Assembly: GCF_001499995.1 (NCBI RefSeq)
Contig: NZ_LQIU01000004.1
Coordinates: forward strand, 1-64,000
Length of the DNA: 64,000 bases
Direction: 5' to 3'
From: Mycobacterium sp. IS-1496
Lineage (GTDB): Bacteria > Actinomycetota > Actinomycetes > Mycobacteriales > Mycobacteriaceae
Shown: positions 1 through 9,173 of the stretch, one piece after another
Position numbering within the stretch: position 1 is the first letter of the stretch
Layout: each line of letters begins with the position of its first letter
Program-made: the position numbers and the translations under genes
Notes under the pieces: generated by a model
Told to the model about the DNA's origin: nothing
The model's input: only the letters and a program-made list of their open reading frames with translations
Databases searched by the model: none

Positions 1-934
1 CCTCGACCGCAACACACGATTCGAACCCACAACACTCCTCAATCAGAAGGGTGTTGCATCGACCGCTTGAAACCGCCCCCCTGTTTTCGCGCTGAGCACA
101 CGTTCGCTGCGCCCAAGCCGCCTGTAGCCGGCGCACGATGCCGCCTTCGGTGTCGCGTGAGGTGACCCGGATGTCGATCCACCCGAGCCCGGTCACGGCC
201 TCGTACCGGTGGATGTCCTTGTTGAAGCGGTCCGGATCGCGATGGTGGCCACCTTCGTAGTCGAGCGCGACCTTCATGTGTTCCCACCCCATGTCCACGA
301 CGGCGACGAGCTGACCGTGTTCGTCGTACACGGGGATCTGCGTCTGCGGGGGAGGAAACCCGTTGCGGATCACCAGGAGCCGCAGCCAGGTCTCACGTGG
401 TGATTCGGCGCCCGGGTCGACGAGGCCGAGCGTGCTGTAGGCGTTGCGCATCCCGCGTCGACCCCGGTACCGCTCGGCCAGCAGTTCTACGTCGGCGATC
501 TTCAGGTGCGTCGCGCGGGCGAGCGCGTCGATCGCCGCGACGGCCTTGTCGAGCGGGTAACGGCATGCGATGTCGAGTGCCGTGCGGGCTGGCGTCGTCA
601 CTCGAACACCCTCCACGGTCTGGACTTCGTCGTCGGCGACGCGGTCCGACCACGTCCGGAGGCCGTGTGGCGGGCGCCGGTTGGGCCACAACACTTCGGC
701 AGGTTGCGAGGCGTCGACCCACTTGGCGCCGTGCAGCGCCGCCGCCGACTGTCCGGCGACCACGCCGTCGCGTCGCGTCCACAGCCATGCCGCCGTTGCG
801 CGCTGCGACGCGGTCAACTCGGTGTCCCGCGGCGCATACACATCCGGGAACACCGCGCGGAAACGACTGCGCAGCTGATACGCGGTCAAAACCCCGGACG
901 CGGTGGCCTCACTGCCGATGAATGGCTCCCCCAT
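1..934 (-). CDS. DUF559-type (Vsr-like endonuclease fold) hypothetical protein, 3' end beyond window
   Basis: The frame opens at an ATG at 934 (protein begins MGEPFIGSEATASGVLTAYQ) and stays open to base 1, so the stop lies outside the window; at least 311 codons. The N-terminal third resembles the winged-helix part of AbiEi-like proteins. The middle (around residues 190-230) has an acidic patch with DMGWEHMKVALDYEGGHHRD, typical of the DUF559/Vsr-fold proteins that are abundant in mycobacteria and of unknown function. The last ~40 codons look unlike the family: they run through a degenerate half copy of the palindromic repeat found at 961-1190, so the C-terminus may be repeat-derived. No neighbour explains its role. 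Confidence 0.65.
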   Translation of the reverse strand, partial: MGEPFIGSEATASGVLTAYQLRSRFRAVFPDVYAPRDTELTASQRATAAWLWTRRDGVVAGQSAAALHGAKWVDASQPAEVLWPNRRPPHGLRTWSDRVADDEVQTVEGVRVTTPARTALDIACRYPLDKAVAAIDALARATHLKIADVELLAERYRGRRGMRNAYSTLGLVDPGAESPRETWLRLLVIRNGFPPPQTQIPVYDEHGQLVAVVDMGWEHMKVALDYEGGHHRDPDRFNKDIHRYEAVTGLGWIDIRVTSRDTEGGIVRRLQAAWAQRTCAQRENRGAVSSGRCNTLLIEECCGFESCVAVE

Positions 935-960
935 GCGGGGAGTGTGCCGACTGGCACCGA

Positions 961-1190
961 CAGCGCACCGAACGTGCGCTCACTGCGAGAAAGGGGCGGG
1001 GTTTTCGCACCCACCGCACGTTCGGCGCACGGGGCACTGACAGCGCACCGAACGTGCGCTCACTGCGAGAAAGGGGCGGGGATTTCGCACTCACCGCACG
1101 TTCGGCACCCGACAGCGCACCGACAGCGCACCGAACGTGCGCTCAGTGCGAGAAAGGGGCGGGGTTTTCGCACTCACCGCACGTTCGGCG
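961..1190. repeat. Three tandem copies of a 58-bp palindromic intergenic repeat
   Basis: Copies lie at 968-1025, 1048-1105 and 1131-1188. Each begins CCGAACGTGCG and ends with its exact reverse complement CGCACGTTCGG. Between the arms are a second complementary pair (TGCGAGAA / TTTCGCA) and the central run AAGGGGCGGGG. The block fills the space between the start of the DUF559 gene and the stop of echA19. A diverged fourth copy is at 47356-47411 and a degenerate half copy at about 79-113. Each copy can fold into a stable hairpin, so it could stop transcription from the left or act as a REP-like mobile sequence. Confidence 0.85.
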
Positions 1191-1212
1191 CACGGGGCGC
1201 CGGCCCGTGCGC

Positions 1213-2022
1213 CTACTTCATCTTGAAGTTGGGCGCCCGCTTCTCCTTGAACGCCCGCGGGCCCTCCTTCGCGTCTTCGGAGAGGAAGACCTCGATGCCG
1301 ATCTTGGTGTCGATCTTGAACGCGTCGTTCTCGTGCAGGCCCTCGGTCTCGCGGATCGACCGCAGGATCGCCTGCACCGCCAGCGGGCCGTTGTTGTTGA
1401 TGACCTCGGCGATCTCGAGCGCCTTGTCCAAGGCGGTGCCGTCGGGGACCACGTGACCGATCAGGCCGTATTCGAGCGCCTCGGCCGCGGTGATGTGGCG
1501 TCCTGTCAGCAGCAGGTCACACGCGATCGTGTACGGAATCTGCCGGACCAGGCGCACCGCCGACCCGCCCATCGGGTACAGACTCCACTTCGCCTCGGAG
1601 ATGCCGAATTTCGCGCTCTCACCGGCCACCCGGATGTCGGTGCCCTGCAGGATCTCGGTGCCGCCTGCGATCGCGGGACCCTCGACGGCGGCGATCAGCG
1701 GCTTGGTGAGCCGGCGGCCCTTGAGTAGACCGTCGATGCGCGACGGGTCGTAGCTGCCGTCCTTGAACGAGTCGCCCGGCGGCTTGGCGGTGGCGGCCTT
1801 GAGGTCCATCCCGGCGCAGAAGTAGCCGCCGGCCCCGGTGAGGATGCACGAGCGGATCTCCGGATCGTTGTCGACGCGGTCCCACGCGTCGACCATGATC
1901 GAGAGCATCTCGGTGGACAGCGCATTGCGCGACTCGGGCCGGTTCAATGTCACGACCAGCGTGTGTCCGCGCTGCTCAACGAGTGCGTCGGGTTGCTTCT
2001 CGGTGACTTGTGCGTCGCTCAC
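1213..2022 (-). CDS. echA19: Enoyl-CoA hydratase EchA19
   Basis: Crotonase-fold protein of 269 residues that hydrates enoyl-CoA intermediates, by synteny those of the sterol side chain. Visible family features are [10 protein letters not shown] (first oxyanion-hole segment, about residue 70) and [11 protein letters not shown] (second segment, about residue 120), followed by KWSLYPMGG. The GTG at 2022 gives [10 protein letters not shown] and the usual crotonase length; the open frame extends far upstream only because the DNA is GC-rich. It is divergent from fadD19 with a KstR box between them, the same arrangement as Rv3516/Rv3515c in M. tuberculosis, which supports the name. Expression is probably de-repressed by cholesterol catabolites. 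Confidence 0.88.
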   Translation of the reverse strand: MSDAQVTEKQPDALVEQRGHTLVVTLNRPESRNALSTEMLSIMVDAWDRVDNDPEIRSCILTGAGGYFCAGMDLKAATAKPPGDSFKDGSYDPSRIDGLLKGRRLTKPLIAAVEGPAIAGGTEILQGTDIRVAGESAKFGISEAKWSLYPMGGSAVRLVRQIPYTIACDLLLTGRHITAAEALEYGLIGHVVPDGTALDKALEIAEVINNNGPLAVQAILRSIRETEGLHENDAFKIDTKIGIEVFLSEDAKEGPRAFKEKRAPNFKMK

Positions 2023-2067
2023 GGACGGTCCGCCTTCCAGCGTCGATGCCACAGACTTGTCAGGAAA

Positions 2068-2081
2068 TGTAACACGTTCTA
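2068..2081. promoter_or_regulatory. KstR operator between echA19 and fadD19
   Basis: The sequence TGTAACACGTTCTA fits the KstR consensus TnnAACnnGTTnnA at every fixed position. It ends 10 nt before the fadD19 GTG and lies 46 nt upstream of the echA19 start, so one site can repress both divergent genes. The short distance to fadD19 suggests a leaderless or nearly leaderless transcript. Confidence 0.9.
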
Positions 2082-2091
2082 GTTTGGGTCC

Positions 2092-3741
2092 GTGGCCCTG
2101 AACATCGCTGATCTTGCCGAGCACGCCATCGACGCCGTGCCTGACCGTGTCGCCCTGATCAGCGGCGACGAAACGCTGACCTACGGCCAGCTCGAGGAGC
2201 GGGCCAACCGGCTCGCGCACTACCTGATCGACCGGGGTGTGAAGAAGGACGACAAGGTCGGCCTCTACTGCCGCAACCGCATCGAGATCGTGATCGGCAT
2301 GGTCGGCATCGTCAAGGCCGGAGCCATCGCGGTCAACGTCAACTTCCGCTACGTCGAGGGCGAACTGCGCTACCTGTTCGAGAACTCGGACATGGTCGCG
2401 CTCATCCACGAACGCCAGTACAGCCCGCGGGTCGCGAACGTGAAACCCGAGATCCCGGGCCTGGAGACCGTGCTGGTCATCGAGGACGGCAGCAGCGAGG
2501 ACTTCTCCGGCTACGGCGGTGTCGAGTTCTACGCCGCGCTGGAGCAGGGCTCGCCCGAACGCGACTTCGGCCCGCGCAGCGAGGACGACATCTACCTGCT
2601 CTACACCGGTGGCACCACCGGTTTCCCCAAGGGCGTGATGTGGCGCCACGAGGACATCTACCGGGTGTTGTTCGGCGGCACCGACTTCGCCACCGGCGAG
2701 CCGATCGCCGACGAATACGGCCTGGCCAAGCAGGCCGCCGAGAACGCCCCGATGGTCCGCTACCCGATTCCGCCGATGATCCACGGCGCGACGCAGTCGG
2801 CCACCTGGATGGCGCTGTTCGCCGGGCAGACCGTCGTGCTGGTGCCGGAATTCGACCCCGAAGAGGTGTGGCGGACCTGTGCGCAGCACAAGGTCAACCT
2901 GCTGTTCTTCACCGGTGACGCGATGGCCCGCCCGCTCCTCGACGCGCTGGTCGCCCATCAGGCCAACGGCGACGAGTTCGACCTGTCCAACCTGTTCCTG
3001 TTGGCCAGCACCGCGGCGCTGTTCTCACCCGCGCTCAAAGACCAACTGCTCGAACTGCTGCCCAACCGGATCATCACCGACTCGATCGGTTCGTCGGAGA
3101 CCGGGTTCGGCGGGTCGAGCGTCGTGGTCAAGGGGCAGACCCACACCGGCGGTCCGCGCGTCACCATCGACAAGAACGTCGTGGTGCTCGACGACGACGG
3201 CAACGAGGTCAAGCCCGGCAGCGGTGTGCGCGGGATGATCGCCAAGCGTGGCCACATCCCCGTCGGCTACTACAAGGACGAGAAGAAGACGGCCGAGACG
3301 TTCCGCACCATCAACGGCGTCCGCTACGCGATCCCCGGCGACTACGCGACGGTCGAGGAGGACGGCAGCGTCACGATGCTCGGACGCGGTTCGCAGTCGA
3401 TCAACAGCGGCGGCGAGAAGATCTACCCGGAAGAGGTCGAGGGCGCGCTCAAGGGTCACCCCGACGTCTTCGACGCGTTGGTGGTCGGTGTGCCGGACGA
3501 CCGTTTCGGTCAGTGTGTCGCCGCCGTGATCCAGCGCCGCGAGGGCGCCACCCCGTCGCTGGCAGAGTTGGACACGTTCATCCGCAACGAGATCGCCGGC
3601 TACAAGGTGCCGCGCAAGGTCTGGTGGGCCGACGCGATCCAGCGCACCCCGGCCGGGAAGCCCGACTACCGCTGGGCCAAGGAACAGACCGAGTCGCGTC
3701 CCGCGGACGAGACGCACGCCAATCACGTTGGAGCCAAGTAA
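2092..3741 (+). CDS. fadD19: Steroid side-chain acyl-CoA synthetase FadD19
   Basis: ATP-dependent CoA ligase of 549 residues, almost exactly the length of M. tuberculosis FadD19, which activates the carboxylated cholesterol side chain so that beta-oxidation can begin. The AMP-binding P-loop is [14 protein letters not shown] (about residues 168-181), and a C-terminal AMP-binding domain with the conserved lysine in [11 protein letters not shown] (about 525) is intact. The GTG start gives [14 protein letters not shown]. It sits just downstream of a KstR box and two bases upstream of a nitronate-monooxygenase-like gene, so the two are very likely co-transcribed. Confidence 0.92.
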   Translation: MALNIADLAEHAIDAVPDRVALISGDETLTYGQLEERANRLAHYLIDRGVKKDDKVGLYCRNRIEIVIGMVGIVKAGAIAVNVNFRYVEGELRYLFENSDMVALIHERQYSPRVANVKPEIPGLETVLVIEDGSSEDFSGYGGVEFYAALEQGSPERDFGPRSEDDIYLLYTGGTTGFPKGVMWRHEDIYRVLFGGTDFATGEPIADEYGLAKQAAENAPMVRYPIPPMIHGATQSATWMALFAGQTVVLVPEFDPEEVWRTCAQHKVNLLFFTGDAMARPLLDALVAHQANGDEFDLSNLFLLASTAALFSPALKDQLLELLPNRIITDSIGSSETGFGGSSVVVKGQTHTGGPRVTIDKNVVVLDDDGNEVKPGSGVRGMIAKRGHIPVGYYKDEKKTAETFRTINGVRYAIPGDYATVEEDGSVTMLGRGSQSINSGGEKIYPEEVEGALKGHPDVFDALVVGVPDDRFGQCVAAVIQRREGATPSLAELDTFIRNEIAGYKVPRKVWWADAIQRTPAGKPDYRWAKEQTESRPADETHANHVGAK

Positions 3742-3743
3742 CC

Positions 3744-4865
3744 ATGCGTACCGAACTGTGTGACCGCTTCGGCATCGAGTACCCGATCTTCGTCTTCACA
3801 CCGTCGGAGAAGGTCGCCGCCGCCGTCACCCGCGCCGGCGGGATGGGTGTGCTGGGATGCGTCCGGTTCAACGACTCCGACGACCTCGAGAACGTCCTGC
3901 AGTGGATGGACGAGAACACCGACGGTAAGCCCTACGGCGTCGACGTCGTCATGCCCGCGAAGATCCCCACCGAGGGCACCGCGGTCGACATCAACAAGCT
4001 GATCCCACAGACGCATCGGGAGTTCGTCGACAAGACACTCGCCGATCTCGGGGTGCCGCCGTTGCCGGAGGACGAGGCCCGCAACGAAGGTGTGCTGGGC
4101 TGGCTGCACTCGGTGGCGCGGTCACACGTCGAGGTGGCGCTCAAGCATCCGATCAAGCTGATCGCCAACGCGCTGGGCTCGCCGCCGAAGGACGTCATCG
4201 ACCAGGTGCACGAAGCGGGTGTCCCCGTCGCGGCGCTTGCCGGTAGCGCCAAACATGCTCAACGACATGTCGACAACGGCGTCGACATCGTCGTTGCCCA
4301 GGGCCATGAGGCCGGTGGGCACACCGGTGAGATCGGCTCGATGGTGCTGTGGCCGGAGATCGTCGACGCGCTGAACGGGCAGGCACCCGTGCTGGCGGCC
4401 GGCGGCATCGGCACGGGGCGTCAGGTGGCGGCGGCGCTGGCGCTCGGCGCGTCCGGGGTGTGGATGGGTTCGGCGTTCCTGACGTCTGCGGAATACGATC
4501 TCGGACACCGGAAACCGAGCGGGGTGTCGACGATCCAGGAGGCGATGCTGCGCGCGACGTCCAGCGACACGGTGCGCAGGCGGATCTACACCGGTAAGCC
4601 GGCGCGGCTGCTGAAGACGAAGTGGACCGAAGCCTGGGACGCCCCGGAGGCGCCGGAACCGTTGCCGATGCCGCTGCAGAACATCCTCGTGAGCGAGGCC
4701 CATCAGCGGATGAACGAGTCGGACAACCCGGACACGGTGTCGATGCCGGTCGGTCAGATCGTCGGCCGGATGAACGAGATCCGTCCGGTCGCCGACATCA
4801 TCGCCGAACTCGTGTCGGGCTTCGACGAGGCGTCGAAGAGGTTGGACGGCATCCGCGAGGGCTGA
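3744..4865 (+). CDS. Nitronate monooxygenase / 2-nitropropane dioxygenase-like FMN protein
   Basis: A 373-residue TIM-barrel flavoprotein. The phosphate-binding and family motifs are visible: GGMGVLG near residue 30, VAQGHEAGGHTGE near 195, and APVLAAGGIGTGRQVAAALALGASGVWMGSAF near 215-245 (quoted in parts elsewhere). These place it in the NMO/NPD family, FMN-dependent. The start ATG follows the fadD19 stop by two bases, so it is part of the KstR-controlled transcript. Homologues occur in sterol-degradation gene sets, where some act on steroid-ring CoA intermediates; the substrate here cannot be read from the sequence and nitroalkane oxidation may not be the real job. Confidence 0.8.
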   Translation: MRTELCDRFGIEYPIFVFTPSEKVAAAVTRAGGMGVLGCVRFNDSDDLENVLQWMDENTDGKPYGVDVVMPAKIPTEGTAVDINKLIPQTHREFVDKTLADLGVPPLPEDEARNEGVLGWLHSVARSHVEVALKHPIKLIANALGSPPKDVIDQVHEAGVPVAALAGSAKHAQRHVDNGVDIVVAQGHEAGGHTGEIGSMVLWPEIVDALNGQAPVLAAGGIGTGRQVAAALALGASGVWMGSAFLTSAEYDLGHRKPSGVSTIQEAMLRATSSDTVRRRIYTGKPARLLKTKWTEAWDAPEAPEPLPMPLQNILVSEAHQRMNESDNPDTVSMPVGQIVGRMNEIRPVADIIAELVSGFDEASKRLDGIREG

Positions 4866-4906
4866 CGGACGCTGACCGGCAGGGTCGTGTGCCGCCGTCG
4901 AAAAGT

Positions 4907-4943
4907 GATATCGCCGGCGCTATCTGATATCGCCGGCGCTATC
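4907..4943. repeat. Tandem near-perfect palindromes between convergent genes
   Basis: The 18-base word GATATCGCCGGCGCTATC occurs twice in a row (4907-4924 and 4926-4943), separated by one T. Each is a palindrome except for one position pair. They lie in the 132-bp gap where the nitronate-monooxygenase gene and fadD17 converge, so a bidirectional terminator or a protein-binding pair are both possible. The rest of the gap shows nothing else. Confidence 0.75.
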
Positions 4944-4997
4944 GAGTTTCGGAGAGGGAGGCCGGCCGGGAATTGGTGCCGATGTGACGGATGGTGC

Positions 4998-6506
4998 TCA
5001 GCGCGCGATCTCGAACACCGGATCAGCACACGAGGTACCTTCCGCCGACAGGTGCCGCTTGAGCACCTTGAACGTCTCGGTGCGCGGTAGCCCCGAGCTG
5101 AGGCGGACGTACGACGGCCGCTGCTTCGGCCCCAGATCCGACTGCTCGGCGAGGAAGGCCTGGAACTTGTCGACGTCGAAGTCGGCGCCCGGCCTCAACA
5201 CGAGGGCCGCCATCACCCGGTCACCCACCGCGGGGTCGGGGACAGGGTAGACAGCCACCTCGATGATGTCGTTGTGGCGCAGGAGGATTCGCTCGATCGG
5301 CGCCGTTCCCAGGTTCTCTCCGTCGACCCGCATCCAGTCCCCGAGGCGGCCCGCGAAGTAGATGAACCCGTTCTCGTCGCAGTAGGCCAGGTCACCGCTG
5401 TGGTACATCCCGCCGGCCATCCGCTCGGCCTCGGCCGCTTCGTCGTTGTAGTAACCGCGAAACTGCCCGCGTCCGTTGGGATTCACCAACTCACCGACCC
5501 TGCCGGGCGGGCACCGTTCACCGGTGTCGACATCGACGATCGCCACGTCGTCGGTCAGCGGACCGAGGGACCCCTCGGGGGTGTCGGGCGTCCGGGCGAT
5601 CGCCACCCCGCCCTCGGTCGAGCCGAAACCGTCGACGACGACGACGCCGAACCGTCGCGCGAACCGGTCGAGGTCGCGGGGCGCACCCTCGTTGCCGTAC
5701 AGGATCTTCAGCGGATTGTCCGCGTCGTCGGAGCGCGGCGGCGTGGCGAGGATGTACGACAGCGGCTTGCCGACGTAGTTGGCATACGTGGCGCCGAAGC
5801 GACGGACATCTGAAATGAACTGCGACGCCGAGAACTTCCGGCGCAGCGCAAGCGATCCGCCGGCGGCCACCCCCACCGCCCATCCGGCCATCACCGCGTT
5901 CGAGTGGAACAGCGGCATGGACAGATAGCAGACGTCCGACGGGCCGAGTCCGAACCGGTCGGCCAGCATCCGCCCCGGGAACGCCACCTTCTCATGCGTC
6001 ACCCGGACGGCCTTCGGTTCGCCGCTCGTGCCGGACGTGAAGATCAACATGAACAGATCGTCGGGATCCGGGGACCCGAAGCGCACCGGGGCGTCGCGAT
6101 GGGCGGCCAGTTCGTCGCGCCAGTCCGGGGATTCGACGTCGATGTACTCGACGCCGTCGGGCACCGGGGCGCCGCCGTCGGCGAGCACCACCTGACAGTC
6201 GGCCCTGGCGATGTCACTGGCCAACGCCGCACCGCGGCGCGTGGGGTTCAACCCGACGGGGACGAGGCCGCAAAGCGCTGCCGCGACCAGCACGCTGGAG
6301 AAGAACGGAGTGTTGCCGAGCAGAACACCCACATGCGGCGGTTTGTCCGGATCCAACCGCGCCCGCAGCGCCGAAGCCACCGCCGCCGCCGACCCGATGT
6401 GCTCGCGCCAACTGACGAACCCACAGTCGGCGTGGATGCCGCGGTCGTCGACATCGACCAACGGCGCCAGAAGGTTCGAGACAGTGGGGGCAGGGCCCAC
6501 GGTCAC
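4998..6506 (-). CDS. fadD17: Acyl-CoA synthetase FadD17
   Basis: AMP-forming ligase of 502 residues, the same length as M. tuberculosis FadD17 (Rv3506). The P-loop is IFTSGTSGEPKAVRV (about residues 155-169), followed by GFGSTEGG (about 290) and the YHSGDLAY/GRLGDWMRVDGEN region of the C-terminal domain. The GTG start overlaps the end of fadE27 by four bases, so it is the last gene of fadE26-fadE27-fadD17. FadD17 is reported to activate sterol side-chain acids, preferring shorter chains than FadD19; that is family knowledge, not visible here. Confidence 0.9.
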   Translation of the reverse strand: MTVGPAPTVSNLLAPLVDVDDRGIHADCGFVSWREHIGSAAAVASALRARLDPDKPPHVGVLLGNTPFFSSVLVAAALCGLVPVGLNPTRRGAALASDIARADCQVVLADGGAPVPDGVEYIDVESPDWRDELAAHRDAPVRFGSPDPDDLFMLIFTSGTSGEPKAVRVTHEKVAFPGRMLADRFGLGPSDVCYLSMPLFHSNAVMAGWAVGVAAGGSLALRRKFSASQFISDVRRFGATYANYVGKPLSYILATPPRSDDADNPLKILYGNEGAPRDLDRFARRFGVVVVDGFGSTEGGVAIARTPDTPEGSLGPLTDDVAIVDVDTGERCPPGRVGELVNPNGRGQFRGYYNDEAAEAERMAGGMYHSGDLAYCDENGFIYFAGRLGDWMRVDGENLGTAPIERILLRHNDIIEVAVYPVPDPAVGDRVMAALVLRPGADFDVDKFQAFLAEQSDLGPKQRPSYVRLSSGLPRTETFKVLKRHLSAEGTSCADPVFEIAR

Positions 6507-7600
6507 ACCGGGGTGTCGGCCAGTTCGCGGCCGATGCGCAGCAACTGTCCCGTCGCTCCGCCGACCGCGAACTCGGTCTGCTTGGCCGCCAGGAAATACC
6601 GATGGATCGGGTGGTCGGTGTCGATGCCCACACCGCCGTGCACATGGACCGCCGTGTGCGCGACCCGGTGGCCGGCCTCGGCCGCCCAGAACGCCGCACT
6701 CGCCACGTCGATGTCGGCGGACAGACCCTCCGAGACCCGCCAGGCCGCCTGGGTCAGCGTCAGTCGAAGACCTTTGATGTCGATGTACCCGTCGGCGAGC
6801 CGTTGCGAGACCGCCTGGAAGCTGCCGATCGGCCGTTCGAACTGCTCGCGTTCACGGGCGTACGTCGCGGTCAGTTCCAGCGCCCGATCGAGCACCCCGA
6901 GCTGGAACGCCGCGCGGCCGAGGCCGTGCCGGACGATCAACCAGGCGAGCACCTCGGCGTCGCCGACCACCCGGTCGGCGCCGAGTTCGACACCGGAAAG
7001 CTCCAGGTGTCCGACACTGCCGTGACCCGTGGTGTCCAGAACCTCAACCGACACACCGGGATCGCCCGCGGCGACCAGGAACACCCGCACGCCGCCATCG
7101 CCGTCGGCGGGCACCAGGAACGCATCGGCGACCGGGCCGAAGGGCACGAGCGTGCGCGAACCCGTCAGCCGGTAGCCGGAACCGTCGCTCTGCGCCTGGA
7201 CCGGGCCTTGGCCCATCTCGCCCTCGAGCGCGACGGTCAGCACCTTCTCGCCCGCCACGGCCGGAGTCGCCCAATCCTGTTGCAGCTGCTCGGATCCGAA
7301 GGCCGACACCGCGCCCGCGGCGAGCACCACCGATTCCAGATACGGCACCGCGGACAGCTGACGGCCCAGCGCCACGAGCACGGCCACCTCCTCGAGCACC
7401 CCGAACCCGCCGCCGCCCAACGCCTCCGGCGCCGTCGTCGACAGCACGTCGGCGTCGATCAGCTTGCGCCACAGATCGCGGTCGAAGCGTTGCTCGAGCC
7501 CGTCGAGCTCACGCTGGTGCTCGGGTGTGCACACCGATTCGGTGATGGTCCGGACCAGGCCGCCGAGGTCGTCCGCGGCTTCGGTCGTCGAGAAATCCAT
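6503..7600 (-). CDS. fadE27: Acyl-CoA dehydrogenase FadE27 (ChsE5), one half of an alpha2-beta2 enzyme
   Basis: A 365-residue acyl-CoA dehydrogenase-like subunit. The C-terminal helical domain is clear (YAREREQFERPIGSFQAVSQ near 245, VHVHGGVGIDTDHPIHRYF near 325). The middle domain is degenerate compared with single-chain enzymes, as expected for the ChsE-type heterotetramers, in which FadE26 and FadE27 share FAD and active-site residues. It starts 9 nt after the fadE26 stop. The pair dehydrogenates cholesterol side-chain CoA thioesters. Stop and downstream start overlap with fadD17. Confidence 0.88.
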   Translation of the reverse strand: MDFSTTEAADDLGGLVRTITESVCTPEHQRELDGLEQRFDRDLWRKLIDADVLSTTAPEALGGGGFGVLEEVAVLVALGRQLSAVPYLESVVLAAGAVSAFGSEQLQQDWATPAVAGEKVLTVALEGEMGQGPVQAQSDGSGYRLTGSRTLVPFGPVADAFLVPADGDGGVRVFLVAAGDPGVSVEVLDTTGHGSVGHLELSGVELGADRVVGDAEVLAWLIVRHGLGRAAFQLGVLDRALELTATYAREREQFERPIGSFQAVSQRLADGYIDIKGLRLTLTQAAWRVSEGLSADIDVASAAFWAAEAGHRVAHTAVHVHGGVGIDTDHPIHRYFLAAKQTEFAVGGATGQLLRIGRELADTPV

Positions 7601-7609
7601 GATGCTCCT

Positions 7610-8788
7610 CTACCGGTTGACCCGGGGCAGGCCGAGCGCGACCATGCCGATGATGTCGCGCTGAATCTCGTTGGTGCCGCCACCGAACGTCAAGATCAGG
7701 CAGGATCGGTGCATGCGCTCGACGCGTCCGCGCAGCAGCGCGCCCGGGGAGTTGGGGCGCAGCGTGGCAGCGGTGCCCAGCACCTCCATCAGCAGGCGGT
7801 AGGCCTCGGTGGCCAATTCGGTGCCGAACACCTTGGCCGCCGACGCGTCGGCCGGCGAGGGCGCCGCCTCCGTGGACGCCAACTCCCAGTTGATCAGCTT
7901 GAGGACCTCAGCCTTGGCGTGTACCCGGGCCAGGTTCAGCTGCACCCACTCGGAATCGATCAGGCGTCTGCCGTGGGCGTCCTTGGTGTTCTGTGCCCAC
8001 TCGCGGACCCCGTCGAGGGCGACGAAGATCGGCTGCGCCGACACCAGCGCGACGCGTTCGTGGTTGAGCTGGTTGGTGACCAACTTCCAGCCCGCGTTCT
8101 CCTCGCCGACCAGACTCGACACCGGCACCCGGACGTCCTGGTAGTAGGTGGCGCTGGTGTCCACACCGGACATCGTGTGCACCGGCGTCCAGGAGAAACC
8201 CTCCGCGGTGGTGGGCACGATCAGCATCGAGATGCCGCGGTGTTTCTTGGCTTCGGGGTTGGTCCGCACCGCCAGCCAGACGTAGTCGGCGTAGGCGATC
8301 AACGAGGTCCACATCTTCTGGCCGTTGATGACGTACTCGTCCCCGTCGCGCACCGCGGTGGTGCGCAACGACGCCAGGTCGGTGCCCGCACCGGGTTCGG
8401 AGTAGCCGATCGAGAAGTGCAGATCGCCCGAGGCGATCTTGGGCAGGAAGAACTTCTTCTGCTCCTCGGTGCCGAACGCCATGATCGTCGGCGCGACGCT
8501 GTTGATCGTCAGGAACGGCACCGGCACGTTCGCGATCGAGGCCTCGTCGTTGAAGATCAGGCCGTCCATCGGCGGGCGGGCCTGACCGCCGAACTCCTTC
8601 GGCCACGACAGCGTCAGCCAGCCGTCCTTGCCCATCTGCGCGACGGTCTCGCGATAGACGTTGCCGCGCCCCATCTCACCGTCATTGCTTGCGAGCGCCT
8701 CGGCGCGCTCGGGTGTCATGAGCTTGGTGAAGTACGTCCGCAGTTCGCGGCGCAACTCCTCCTGCTCGGGGGTGTAGCCGATCCGCAT
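7610..8788 (-). CDS. fadE26: Acyl-CoA dehydrogenase FadE26 (ChsE4), partner of FadE27
   Basis: A 392-residue subunit with the normal three-domain acyl-CoA dehydrogenase layout: helical N-terminus, beta domain with IGYSEPGAGTDLASL (about residue 130) and VINGQKMWTS, and a C-terminal domain ending FGGGTNEIQRDIIG. The ATG at 8788 gives MRIGYTPEQEELRR. The larger open frame upstream is non-coding. It leads the fadE26-fadE27-fadD17 operon and is divergent from fdxD, with a KstR box between them. Established work shows that the M. tuberculosis pair acts on sterol side-chain acyl-CoAs. Confidence 0.9.
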   Translation of the reverse strand: MRIGYTPEQEELRRELRTYFTKLMTPERAEALASNDGEMGRGNVYRETVAQMGKDGWLTLSWPKEFGGQARPPMDGLIFNDEASIANVPVPFLTINSVAPTIMAFGTEEQKKFFLPKIASGDLHFSIGYSEPGAGTDLASLRTTAVRDGDEYVINGQKMWTSLIAYADYVWLAVRTNPEAKKHRGISMLIVPTTAEGFSWTPVHTMSGVDTSATYYQDVRVPVSSLVGEENAGWKLVTNQLNHERVALVSAQPIFVALDGVREWAQNTKDAHGRRLIDSEWVQLNLARVHAKAEVLKLINWELASTEAAPSPADASAAKVFGTELATEAYRLLMEVLGTAATLRPNSPGALLRGRVERMHRSCLILTFGGGTNEIQRDIIGMVALGLPRVNR

Positions 8789-8848
8789 CGCGCCGTCCTC
8801 ACTGTGCCGCGTCTCGGGCGACCCTCCGGGCCGCCCGCTCCACCAGGT

Positions 8849-8862
8849 TGTAACACGTTCTA
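8849..8862. promoter_or_regulatory. KstR operator between fadE26 and fdxD
   Basis: TGTAACACGTTCTA, identical in all 14 bases to the box in front of fadD19 and a full match to TnnAACnnGTTnnA. It is 60 nt upstream of the fadE26 ATG and about 105 nt upstream of fdxD, so it can control both divergent operons. Confidence 0.9.
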
Positions 8863-8967
8863 GTCTTGGGGTCCAGACCGGTGTTGTGCACATGCCGTCC
8901 CGGCGGGTCGTATTCTGGCCCCCAAGTTCGGGCGGGCCGTCCGAACAGCTGTCGCGAGGAGGTTGTC

Positions 8968-9159
8968 ATGCGAGTGGAAGTCGACCGGGACCGGTGTGAG
9001 GGCAACGCGGTCTGCGTGGGAATTGCGCCGGACTTGTTCGATCTGGACGACGAGGATTACGCCGTCGTCAAGCAGGATCCGGTACCCGCCGACATGGAAG
9101 ACGTGGCCGAGCAGTCGATCGCCGAGTGCCCGCGCGCCGCGCTGAACCGCAGAGACTAG
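8968..9159 (+). CDS. fdxD: Ferredoxin FdxD
   Basis: A 63-residue ferredoxin of the mycobacterial 3Fe-4S type. The cluster ligands are in RCEGNAVCVG (C-x5-C, residues 10-16) and the distal SIAECPRAAL (Cys about 54). The start ATG follows a strong Shine-Dalgarno sequence GAGGAGG with 7 nt spacing. It is followed after 14 nt by hsd4A, as for Rv3503c-Rv3502c. It probably carries electrons to a sterol-oxidising enzyme such as a P450; its actual partner is not encoded next to it. Confidence 0.9.
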   Translation: MRVEVDRDRCEGNAVCVGIAPDLFDLDDEDYAVVKQDPVPADMEDVAEQSIAECPRAALNRRD

Positions 9160-9173
9160 AGGTATTCATAAAA

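Noticed and set aside
1..70. tRNA-like stretch containing GGTTCGAATC on the minus strand
   Set aside because: Although it resembles a T loop, the flanking bases do not pair as a T stem, and no acceptor or D arm could be formed.
9130..9173. Upstream start for hsd4A within fdxD
   Set aside because: It would overlap the ferredoxin C-terminus. The GTG at 9174 places the NAD motif at the normal distance from the N-terminus.
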